The notes under the pieces are model-generated. The model worked only from the letters and a program-made list of their open reading frames with translations. It was not told the DNA's origin and did no database searches. A stretch of 8,588 bases of DNA, taken from contig CAYQPF010000186.1 of assembly GCA_964419225.1 (NCBI GenBank), forward strand, positions 1 to 8,588, in the 5' to 3' direction. A program made the position numbers and the translations under genes. The stretch is from CAYQPF01 sp964419225 (GTDB taxonomy: Bacteria > Cloacimonadota > Cloacimonadia > Cloacimonadales > CAYQPF01). Shown one piece after another: positions 1 to 6,194 of this stretch. Numbering within the stretch: position 1 is the first letter of the stretch; each line of letters begins with the position of its first letter.

Positions 1-1
1 T

Positions 2-1048
2 TTCAAAAATGTGATCATTGATAATGATCAAGGCGGGATGTGCTTTTATCTAACTCATTTAAGACCAAAAACAAACATGTATTTCAATTTTGAAAACTGC
101 AGAATCAAACATTACCATAAAGCTGCCGGCCCTGATGTTTTTTTTGATGTTGTAAGTATCCATGGACCCAATTCGAATTATACTGATCAACTGACTGTAA
201 ATATTGTTAACTCAGAAATTACGGATTGCCTCTTCAATGATAATGAGTGGCCATATACAGATATTGCTATGACTCTAATGAATAATATTAAAGCTAATAT
301 TGTAAATTGTACAATTGGAAACAATAGAAAATTTGGAAATATGGGTTATGCACTTGTTGTAGTCGGCAATAATAATATTGTAAATTTGCAAAATAGTATT
401 ATCTACGGTAATACACCAAGACAAATTCTATTTTGTCAACCAGAAAACACTTTACCAACCGTTATGAATATTTCGCACAGTATTCTTCAAGGTGGACTTG
501 CAGGTATTTACAGCTATAATTCCTACGCATCCGCTAATTGGCTTGAAGGTAATCTGGATACTGATCCTCTATGGCTGGCTGCCAATCATGCTTATCCTTA
601 TCAGTTAGCTTGGAATTCGCCCTGTGTTGATGCCGGTACCTTAACAATGCCCGAAGGCGTTACGTTACCGGAATTTGATTTAGCTGGAAATCCCAGGATT
701 CGCAATAATTTGGTCGATATCGGTGCTTATGAATGGGATGGAACATCTGAAAATGATAATATTCAAACTCTGGGAACGACCAATTTGTCGGTTTTCCCTA
801 ATCCTTTCAATCCTACCACCACTATCAGTTACTTGTTGGAAAATGACGGACAGGTTAGTTTAGAAGTTTTCAACATCAAAGGTCAAAGAATAAGAACGCT
901 CATTAATGAGAACAAGCTAAAAGGAAATCACAATGTAGTCTGGGATGGAAAAAATGATCAGTACAAAAAGAGTTCCAGTGGAGTTTATTTCCTTAAATTG
1001 CAAGAAGGTAATCACACCATAACCAAGAAAATATTAATGTTGAAGTAG
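2..1048 (+). CDS. Secreted beta-helix protein, choice-of-anchor Q, with C-terminal T9SS/FlgD-like sorting domain (5' truncated)
   Basis: The frame is open from base 2 at the window edge, so the N-terminus and signal peptide are missing. The GTG at base 11 is probably an internal valine. Numbering from that codon, residues 25-160 are rich in N, I, V and short turns (repeats such as NIVN, IVNC, IVNLQNSIIYGN), as in a right-handed parallel beta-helix. Residues 178-243 follow the choice-of-anchor Q pattern: DTDPLW, then SPCVDAGT, then DLAGNPR, then DIGAYEW. Residues 258-345 form a FlgD-like Ig fold with the start motif FPNPFNPTTTISY, then VFNIKGQRI and SSGVYFLKL, ending in the basic KKILMLK. In FCB-group bacteria this tail directs export by the type IX system and surface anchoring or release. 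Probable role: a surface or secreted adhesin-like or carbohydrate-binding protein; the ligand is unknown. Stop is TAG. The family is clear, the function is not. Confidence 0.9.
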   Translation, partial: FKNVIIDNDQGGMCFYLTHLRPKTNMYFNFENCRIKHYHKAAGPDVFFDVVSIHGPNSNYTDQLTVNIVNSEITDCLFNDNEWPYTDIAMTLMNNIKANIVNCTIGNNRKFGNMGYALVVVGNNNIVNLQNSIIYGNTPRQILFCQPENTLPTVMNISHSILQGGLAGIYSYNSYASANWLEGNLDTDPLWLAANHAYPYQLAWNSPCVDAGTLTMPEGVTLPEFDLAGNPRIRNNLVDIGAYEWDGTSENDNIQTLGTTNLSVFPNPFNPTTTISYLLENDGQVSLEVFNIKGQRIRTLINENKLKGNHNVVWDGKNDQYKKSSSGVYFLKLQEGNHTITKKILMLK

Positions 1049-1058
1049 GCATTGCATG

Positions 1059-1231
1059 CAGCATATTTTACAGATTATGACTGGAGGAGTTTACACAAAA
1101 TCTCTCCTCTTATCATATGATACGAACTCAAAATAGGGACTAGCGTCCAGCATATTTTACTGGTATCATACTAGAGGAACTTGATAATCTTGCCTCCGCT
1201 AGTCTTATTATACGAACTTAAAATGGGATTA
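1059..1231. repeat. Diverged tandem repeat, two copies about 89-90 bp apart
   Basis: Copy 1 (1059-1140) and copy 2 (1148-1231) both begin with the identical 13-mer cagcatattttac (1059 and 1148). Both end with a matching block, atacgaact-c/t-aaaat followed by an ggga-like tail (1120 and 1210). The middles have diverged, but each can form a hairpin. In copy 1, gaggag (1084-1089) pairs with ctcctc (1104-1109). In copy 2, actag (1170-1174) pairs with ctagt (1199-1203) and an inner agg pairs with cct. Copy 1 also contains a perfect 12-bp palindrome at 1111-1122. The element lies just after the stop of the beta-helix gene and could act at the mRNA 3' end. No T-tract follows either hairpin, so I do not call a terminator. 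Confidence 0.6.
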
Positions 1232-1374
1232 ACAAATATTTTGCATAAACCAACTGGAAAAGCCTGATACTTTATTCAAAATTATGATTATTCTGTATCC
1301 TGAATATCCTGTTTATCGATGCTAATAAATTTCTAAAAGCGTCTCTTATCTCTACAATCAGGATTTATGACCTC
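1232..1374. other. Non-coding spacer with atcctg / caggat motifs
   Basis: No coding sequence or RNA gene is seen. The stretch contains atcctg-type words (tgtatcctgaatatcctgtt, about 1295-1314) and the reverse-complement form atcaggattta (about 1358-1368). Such atcctg/caggat runs are familiar as degenerate spacer sequence in several environmental bacterial phyla; no function is established. The spacer separates the ends of two convergent transcription units, the beta-helix gene on + and the three-gene unit on -. No clear intrinsic terminator with a T-tract was found for either. Confidence 0.45.
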
Positions 1375-2154
1375 TCAATAAAAACCGTAAAAGTGTTTCA
1401 ACTGCATATCGGATGGCACATTATCGCCGTGTGTTCCTCGTCCATCAACATTATGTGCTCCATGATCCGGTGCAAAGAGTATCAGCTTTTTATACCCCTT
1501 CCAGGCTTCCATAAAGACTTTAAACACCTTTTCAAAACTGCTGATATGTTCCTCTGCTGCGTTTAACGCTTCCTGCGAGAATACACCGTAGGCATGCAGG
1601 TTATCATCATAAGCTTGCTGATAGGCAACTACTACATCATAATTCTCTGAATTCATCAGATTCATTGCCTGTTCTTCCACTGCGAAATCATCCGGCATCG
1701 AGAAATAGGAAATAGCTCTGCCTCTGAAAATAAGATCCATACTGGAGTTTTGCACAGCTACCAAAGCAACCCGTTTCCCTGCCTGTACTAATATATCAAA
1801 TGCAGTTTCCACCTGTAGAACCGGTTTCTCATATCTGCTGATGCCATGTTCTGCCGGAGTTAATCCTGTGAACATTGTGGCAAAGCAGACTGGTGTCACC
1901 GAGGGATATGCAGCTTCAACTTCCAGAATATGGGGAGCTAAGGCTGCTACTCTCTTCAGCCATTCCGGCCGGATCTCCCATAAGTGATTACCGATGGCAT
2001 CAGGTAAAAAGACTAAAGCTTTCTCTGCCTTGAATACTTTATCCCCACAAGTCGGGATAAGAACTTGAACATTTAAAGATCTCTCTGTCAGGCATGCACA
2101 CAGAATATCCTTTACGGTGCCAATTGACGCTATTTTGTCTTTCACTTTATCCAT
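1375..2154 (-). CDS. Alkaline phosphatase superfamily protein (type I phosphodiesterase / nucleotide pyrophosphatase-like)
   Basis: A 259-aa cytosolic protein (no signal peptide or membrane segment) with the metal-ligand pattern of the alkaline phosphatase / NPP superfamily. D52 lies in FLPDAIG. The probable nucleophile T87 lies in YPSVTP, followed by MFTGLTPAEHGI as in NPP enzymes. D183 or D184 and H187 lie in YDDNLHAYG, D230-H231 in FAPDHG, and H242 in GRGTHGD. All expected two-metal ligands are present, so it is probably an active phosphoesterase. The substrate is unknown; NPP relatives hydrolyse nucleotide or phospholipid phosphodiesters. It is shorter than most NPPs (no cap insertions) and ends soon after the last ligand. 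Start choice: the ATG at 2152-2154 has the Shine-Dalgarno GGAGGT (2162-2167) seven bases upstream. The frame continues to a TTG at 2197-2199, but that would overlap the preceding gene. It is the last gene of the minus-strand unit, 25 bases after the exported-protein gene. Confidence 0.85.
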   Translation of the reverse strand: MDKVKDKIASIGTVKDILCACLTERSLNVQVLIPTCGDKVFKAEKALVFLPDAIGNHLWEIRPEWLKRVAALAPHILEVEAAYPSVTPVCFATMFTGLTPAEHGISRYEKPVLQVETAFDILVQAGKRVALVAVQNSSMDLIFRGRAISYFSMPDDFAVEEQAMNLMNSENYDVVVAYQQAYDDNLHAYGVFSQEALNAAEEHISSFEKVFKVFMEAWKGYKKLILFAPDHGAHNVDGRGTHGDNVPSDMQLKHFYGFY

Positions 2155-2161
2155 CCTTATT

Positions 2162-2167
2162 ACCTCC
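2162..2167 (-). promoter_or_regulatory. Ribosome binding site that fixes the phosphodiesterase start
   Basis: On the minus strand this reads GGAGGT, seven bases before the ATG at 2154. It lies in the 25-base gap after the stop of the upstream gene (2180). It decides for a 259-aa protein over the 15-codon longer TTG alternative. Confidence 0.8.
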
Positions 2168-2179
2168 GGTTCTTCTTCA

Positions 2180-2704
2180 TTACCAGGCGTAGCCGGCAAC
2201 CAGCCTCAAGTCTCCATCTACTCTTCGTAGCGGAGAATCAGAAGTATAGTTTTTGAGAATAGCATGCAGATTGAACCCGACACCCAATAAAAAATTGTCA
2301 TACTTGCCAAACAGCCAGTTGTATTGCACAATTCCTCCTAAAGTAGGAGCTGTATCATTTGCTTTTTGCTCAGGTTTATCTTCCTCTCTGTAACGGGTAA
2401 TGACTCCGGCCGTAGGCCCAAACCCCAGACCAGCCAGTCCGGCAGGATTAGGATGGTACAAAAGCTTAAAATAGGCAAAACGAGCTTCAACTTCTTTATA
2501 CTCGTACCACAAATTCATGCCAACTGTCAAATGTGGTTTTACAATAGTTTCAAATTCTCCAGTTATGGTTCCTGCAGGTACGAAGATTGGGTTTATCGCT
2601 ATTTCAAACTTAGGTTGGTCAGTTGTGTTTTGACAGGATAAATTACTGAATGACAGCAATCCAAAGACAATCACTAAAGTTATTATGCTAAAGTGCTTTT
2701 TCAT
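2180..2704 (-). CDS. Small exported protein, outer-membrane beta-barrel-like
   Basis: A 174-aa protein with a classic N-terminal signal: MKKH, then a hydrophobic core (IITLVIVFGLLSF, residues 7-19), then SNLSC with Cys24. The cysteine suggests a lipoprotein, but the -3 residue is Asn rather than Leu, so the lipobox is not canonical and ordinary signal-peptidase cleavage is possible. The mature part alternates hydrophobic and polar residues with Gly-rich turns (for example AGLAGLGFGPTAGVITRY, LGGIVQYNW, FLLGVGFNLHAIL) and ends with an aromatic residue (VAGYAW). Both are usual for small outer-membrane beta-barrels. I do not recognise a named family. The start codon is five bases after the stop of the AAA-ATPase gene and has no good Shine-Dalgarno, so translation is probably coupled to that gene. 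Function unknown. Confidence 0.75.
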   Translation of the reverse strand: MKKHFSIITLVIVFGLLSFSNLSCQNTTDQPKFEIAINPIFVPAGTITGEFETIVKPHLTVGMNLWYEYKEVEARFAYFKLLYHPNPAGLAGLGFGPTAGVITRYREEDKPEQKANDTAPTLGGIVQYNWLFGKYDNFLLGVGFNLHAILKNYTSDSPLRRVDGDLRLVAGYAW

Positions 2705-2709
2705 AGCTT

Positions 2710-4251
2710 TTACAGCGGAAGGGAAAGGTATTCGCAGATATTCCGGTCTTCCTTATTGAAGCCGACACCCAGTAGAATTATTTCTTTACCTGAGCTTTGG
2801 AATTTCTCATAGTATTTCATATCCTTGATTTGTTGAAGAGCTGTTTCTGCTTTGCCAATCTTGAATTCCAGAAGGTAAATATATTTATCAGTCTCGATGA
2901 CAGCATCAATCCGCCCTTTATTGGTCTGGACTTCTGCTTTGAGATATACTCCAACCAGGTTTAAAGCAATAAAAAGGATGGAATGGTAGTAGGCTTCATA
3001 GTCCTTAAGAAAGATTTCATATGGAATCGATGCGAAAAGGGACTTGAAATGCTGGATTGCAGACTCTACGTCTTTTTGCTTTAAACTATTCATTATTTTG
3101 ACAATAAGCGTATCATTTTTACCAAGTTTAGAATAATTATACACTTCCAGAAGATGTTTGTAGAAGGAGATTCTGACTTCCTTATTAGGATAATCGAGAT
3201 AAGAAATCCCATTTATATCCTGTTCCCTGATCGTTAAATACCCTGTCTGAAACAGTAAGGACGTAATATCAAGATTATTTAAATCAAATTTACTAAAAAA
3301 GGTATCCGTAACCATTGATTGGTTTAATTCTTCAGGATCAATTAAATTTTGTTTAATATAATCCACCAGAAAGGTCGGGGTTCCTGAATCAAACCAAAAA
3401 TTTCTGAAGGCTTGATAGTGCAGGAAGTTTAACAAAGAGAAGGGATTATAGACAAAGTCTGTTCCATTCCAGGAATAACCATTATACCAGGTCTTGATGG
3501 CTTGCATTAATTCAAATCTTGAAAGCTGCAATTTATCCTGGATCAGATCAAGATAGTCGCCATAATTTGCTTCGATCTCAGTTTCTGTATAACCTAATAA
3601 ATAGGCAAATTTATCATCCTGACTTAAATCACTGAGATTGTTTAAATCAGAGAATATGGATACTTTGGAAAATTTGCTGACACCAGTGAGCAAAACAAAT
3701 TTTAAATAACTGTCCATTGGCTTGATAATTGAATAAAAGTTTTTTAAGGTGTCACGGTTCTCTTCTGCCAAATCCAGATCTTTTCCGAGATAATCAATAA
3801 TGGGTTTATCATATTCATCTATGAGGATAACAACCTGAGAATTTTGTTTCTTTGATATCTCTTCAATGAGAATGCGAAAATTGTATTTATTATCTATCGA
3901 ATCAAGAATGATATCATAAGTTTGGGCAAATTTCCTTAGTTCCAAATTAATCCCATCTGCTAAAGGTATTTGTTTGTAAGGAATCTGAGAAAAATCAATT
4001 CTAATAACAGGATATTTTTGCCAGTCAATTTTATCATATATCCAGAGTCCTTGGAATAGTTCTTTATTACCGGAAAACAATTCTCCCAGAGTGCTGACTA
4101 ATAATGATTTGCCAAAACGGCGTGGTCGGGAAAGGAAACAATATTTCAATGTAGTTATCAAATTGTAAAAAAGTTCTGACTTATCAATATAGATATAATC
4201 ATTATCCCTGATTTCTTTAAAATCCTGAATACCCAATGATAACTTTTTCAT
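2710..4251 (-). CDS. AAA-ATPase-like / PD-(D/E)XK nuclease fusion protein (AAA-ATPase_like plus DUF1703 type)
   Basis: A 513-aa protein with two domains. Residues about 5-220 are the AAA-ATPase-like domain: GIQDFKEIRDNDYIYIDKS at the N-terminus, a family-type P-loop RPRRFGKS (42-49; it has Arg where Walker A usually has Gly or Ala), Walker B VILIDEYDKPI (141-151), and the sensor-like LLTGVSKFSKVSIFSDLNNL (187-206). Residues about 430-500 are a PD-(D/E)XK nuclease fold with E440, GRIDAV containing D449, and LEFKIGK with E462 and K464. All active-site residues are present. The family is usually found in many copies in FCB-group and gut or sediment anaerobes, and its role is unsettled (nucleic-acid processing or a selfish/defence-like function are suggestions only). 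The length is normal and the gene looks intact. The ATG is preceded by GGAGG (4257-4261) at five bases and by a strong promoter. It is first in a three-gene minus-strand unit. Confidence 0.92.
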   Translation of the reverse strand: MKKLSLGIQDFKEIRDNDYIYIDKSELFYNLITTLKYCFLSRPRRFGKSLLVSTLGELFSGNKELFQGLWIYDKIDWQKYPVIRIDFSQIPYKQIPLADGINLELRKFAQTYDIILDSIDNKYNFRILIEEISKKQNSQVVILIDEYDKPIIDYLGKDLDLAEENRDTLKNFYSIIKPMDSYLKFVLLTGVSKFSKVSIFSDLNNLSDLSQDDKFAYLLGYTETEIEANYGDYLDLIQDKLQLSRFELMQAIKTWYNGYSWNGTDFVYNPFSLLNFLHYQAFRNFWFDSGTPTFLVDYIKQNLIDPEELNQSMVTDTFFSKFDLNNLDITSLLFQTGYLTIREQDINGISYLDYPNKEVRISFYKHLLEVYNYSKLGKNDTLIVKIMNSLKQKDVESAIQHFKSLFASIPYEIFLKDYEAYYHSILFIALNLVGVYLKAEVQTNKGRIDAVIETDKYIYLLEFKIGKAETALQQIKDMKYYEKFQSSGKEIILLGVGFNKEDRNICEYLSLPL

Positions 4252-4277
4252 TTAAGCCTCCAAATTCACCTAAAGTC

Positions 4278-4305
4278 ATTATAATATTTTGCTTTGTTAA
4301 GTCAA
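4278..4305 (-). promoter_or_regulatory. Sigma-70-type promoter of the minus-strand three-gene unit
   Basis: On the minus strand, TTGACT (4300-4305) is separated by 16 bases from a perfect TATAAT (4278-4283). The -10 box ends 26 bases before the ATG at 4251, which leaves a leader of roughly 20 bases carrying the GGAGG ribosome binding site. Match to consensus: 5 of 6 and 6 of 6. Confidence 0.75.
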
Positions 4306-4963
4306 GTTTAGGAAAATTCAGATAATTTATAGGCAAGCAAAAGAAGTCTGAGAAGGAAAGAGAATTTTCGAAACCCGCAGGCAAGTATTAAGGGGAAAGT
4401 AGTCAGGTATCTGGGTGTAAGGTGTCAGTAGGAGAAAGAAAACAATTGAGTTGGACTGTTAAAAATGCTTATTGGTGCAATTATAACTTGTCTGTTTGCC
4501 ACTCGGCAGACTACTTCATACTTATTCGCTCCCCAGTCCATCCTTGGTGTTCATAGAGAAAATCAGAAAAAAATCATGTAATTACTCAGATACTTAATCA
4601 CTAAAGGGAAGGGAAATTTTCTTACTGAGAACACAGAGGAAGAGGGACAAAATAGTTGTTAATTGTTAGTGATTGAAAGGGAAAGCGAGAATTGGGATTG
4701 AGTGCGAGGAAGGACATTTTTAGAGAATTAAGCCACCGAAGTCCACCGAGTGTAACGCGAAAAGGAAAAATACAATCACAAAGAACTTTTTTATTTATAC
4801 TAAAGCACAGACGCGTGAATCATAAAGTTGAACTGTTTTACATTGGAAGTTATAACACTATACTAAAATAAAAAGATTAATTGGTTGTGTAATAATAAAG
4901 TCATGGACTACCTGAGTAGTTACCATAATTCACAATTTACAATTTTTCAAACTTATGAATACA
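4306..4963. other. Long AT-rich non-coding spacer made of short recurring motifs
   Basis: No gene, tRNA or rRNA is seen in about 660 bases. Stops are frequent in all frames. Recognisable word types are: an actgagaacacagagg-type run (4624-4639); gttgttaattgttag (4655-4669); two copies of ccaccga ten bases apart (4733-4739 and 4743-4749); tccttggtgttcatagag (about 4540-4557); and cacaatttacaattttt (4931-4947). These cacagagg, ttaattgttaattg and caatttacaattt words recur in the spacers of many environmental bacteria without a known function. A weak hairpin, gtctg (4490-4494) with cagac (4507-4511), is present. The spacer separates two divergent promoters. Confidence 0.55.
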
Positions 4964-4993
4964 TTGACAAATTTTGCAGGAAAAAAATATAAT
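4964..4993 (+). promoter_or_regulatory. Perfect-consensus sigma-70-type promoter upstream of leader ORF and adenine deaminase
   Basis: TTGACA (4964-4969), an 18-base spacer, and TATAAT (4988-4993). Both hexamers match consensus exactly. Transcription should begin near 5000, about 20 bases before the ATG at 5021. That leaves no room for a riboswitch and makes the 32-codon ORF the first translated element of the message. Confidence 0.8.
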
Positions 4994-5020
4994 AATTGAA
5001 ATAGATAATTTGGGGATAAA

Positions 5021-5119
5021 ATGAAGAGAAAAGGACTTATGTTTTTGGGAGATATAATCAGCAGATCCATTATTCCAGACCTTTTCAGGAAGAATTATCC
5101 CGGTAAGGAGCCCAAATGA
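5021..5119 (+). CDS. 32-aa leader ORF overlapping adenine deaminase
   Basis: A small frame, ATG at 5021 to TGA at 5117-5119, encoding a 32-residue basic peptide. It starts MKRKGLMFLGDIISRSIIPD and ends in FRKNYPGKEPK. GGGG (5012-5015) lies five bases before the ATG as a partial Shine-Dalgarno. The stop overlaps the start of the next gene as ATGA (5116-5119), a typical sign of translational coupling. The perfect promoter just upstream makes it the first ORF on the transcript. The peptide has a central hydrophobic, possibly amphipathic stretch (residues 6-22) and no transmembrane-length segment. I do not recognise a family. The LGDII start vaguely recalls the N-terminus of DUF721/DciA proteins, so a decayed remnant is one option; a coupling leader is another. 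No run of regulatory codons (for example a His or Trp string) is present. Confidence 0.55.
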   Translation: MKRKGLMFLGDIISRSIIPDLFRKNYPGKEPK

Positions 5120-6138
5120 ACAGTTTGGAGTTATTTATCAAATCCATACCTAAGGCAGAGTTACATTTGCATATTGAGGGTACATTGGAACCGGAGCTAA
5201 TGTTTGCGTTAGCTAAAAGAAATAATTTATCTTTATCTTACACAACAGTAGAAGAATTAAAAAGGGCTTATCATTTTCACAATCTCAAACAGTTTCTGGA
5301 TATATATTATCAGGGCACTCAGGCTTTGCTTCATGAGCAGGATTTTTACGATCTGACCTTTGCCTATTTTACCAAATCCAATGCAGATAATATCTTACAT
5401 ACAGAATTCTTTTTTGATCCCCAAGCTCATACAGAACGGGGTGTTGCTTTTGATACAGTGATCAGAGGAATCCAGCGGGCCAGAGAAGATGCTCTGCAGG
5501 AGTATAACATTACCAGTAAACTGATCATGTGCTTTTTGCGGAATCTGGATGAGGCAAATGCTTTCAGGACATTGGAGACAGCCTTGCCATATAAGGAATG
5601 GATCTATGGAGTAGGTTTAGACTCATATGAAGTTGGTAATCCTCCGTCCAAGTTTGCCGGAGTTTTTCAAAAAGCCTTAGAGCTTGGCTTCGTGACAGTT
5701 GCACATGCCGGAGAAGAAGGACCTGCAGATTATGTCTGGGAGGCGCTGGATCTTCTCAAGTCTCGGCGTATTGATCACGGAGTGCGATCCATGGATGATC
5801 CCGCACTTATCGAATACCTGGTAAAAAACAAGATCCCGCTGACGGTCTGCCCGCTTTCCAATGTGAAACTGCGGGTATTCCAAAAAATGAGTGACCATAA
5901 TATAAAGCGAATGCTGGATCAAGGCGTCTGCGTAACCATCAATTCGGATGACCCGGCTTATTTCGGCGGTTATATGAATGAGAATTTCGCTGCCGCACAG
6001 GAGGGCGTAGGGTTTTCAAGATCGAACCTGATCAAGATCTGCGAAAACTCCATCGATGCTTCTTTCTTAGGCGCTGAGCGGAAAAAGATCTTAAAAGAAG
6101 AACTGGCAGCGTATGCCCTGAAAGATATTCGGGTATGA
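5116..6138 (+). CDS. add: Adenine deaminase (adenosine/adenine deaminase family, metal-dependent amidohydrolase)
   Basis: A full-length 340-aa cytosolic Zn-dependent amidohydrolase that should convert adenine to hypoxanthine in purine salvage. Metal and catalytic residues are all present: H17 and H19 (ELHLHIEGT), H197 and E200 (VAHAGEEG), H221 (RIDHGVR), D278 and D279 (INSDDPAYFG). The substrate call rests on GLDSYEVGNPPSKF (167-180). Adenine deaminases of this family carry this GLDSxExGxPPxKF form, whereas true adenosine deaminases carry a GxDLAGxE form. Its own Shine-Dalgarno AAGGAG (5105-5110) lies inside the leader ORF, five bases before the ATG. Base composition changes within the gene: about 38% GC in 5161-5640 and about 49% in 5641-6060 by hand count. 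The reading frame and conserved motifs are continuous across the change. Substrate assignment is fairly sure, family assignment very sure. Confidence 0.92.
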   Translation: MNSLELFIKSIPKAELHLHIEGTLEPELMFALAKRNNLSLSYTTVEELKRAYHFHNLKQFLDIYYQGTQALLHEQDFYDLTFAYFTKSNADNILHTEFFFDPQAHTERGVAFDTVIRGIQRAREDALQEYNITSKLIMCFLRNLDEANAFRTLETALPYKEWIYGVGLDSYEVGNPPSKFAGVFQKALELGFVTVAHAGEEGPADYVWEALDLLKSRRIDHGVRSMDDPALIEYLVKNKIPLTVCPLSNVKLRVFQKMSDHNIKRMLDQGVCVTINSDDPAYFGGYMNENFAAAQEGVGFSRSNLIKICENSIDASFLGAERKKILKEELAAYALKDIRV

Positions 6139-6194
6139 AGCGATAATAACCTTTTGGATCGATAAGAAGCTCAATATCGCCGAAGCCTGAGATC

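Noticed and set aside
1111..1122. Perfect 12-bp palindrome as an operator
   Set aside because: It lies downstream of a stop and not in a promoter, is AT-rich, and is not kept in the second repeat copy.
2155..2199. N-terminal extension of the phosphodiesterase to a TTG start at 2199
   Set aside because: It would overlap the end of the preceding gene and lacks a ribosome binding site, whereas the ATG at 2154 has GGAGGT at seven bases.
2366..2641. Plus-strand open frame of 91 codons
   Set aside because: It lies wholly antisense to the exported-protein gene and shows no conserved motif; treated as a shadow frame.
4490..4511. Hairpin in the spacer as a terminator or small RNA
   Set aside because: A five-base stem without a T-tract or flanking promoter is expected by chance in a spacer of this length.
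5116..6138. Adenosine (rather than adenine) deaminase
   Set aside because: The GLDSYEVGNPPSKF segment matches the adenine-specific branch; the adenosine branch carries a GxDLAGxE form there.
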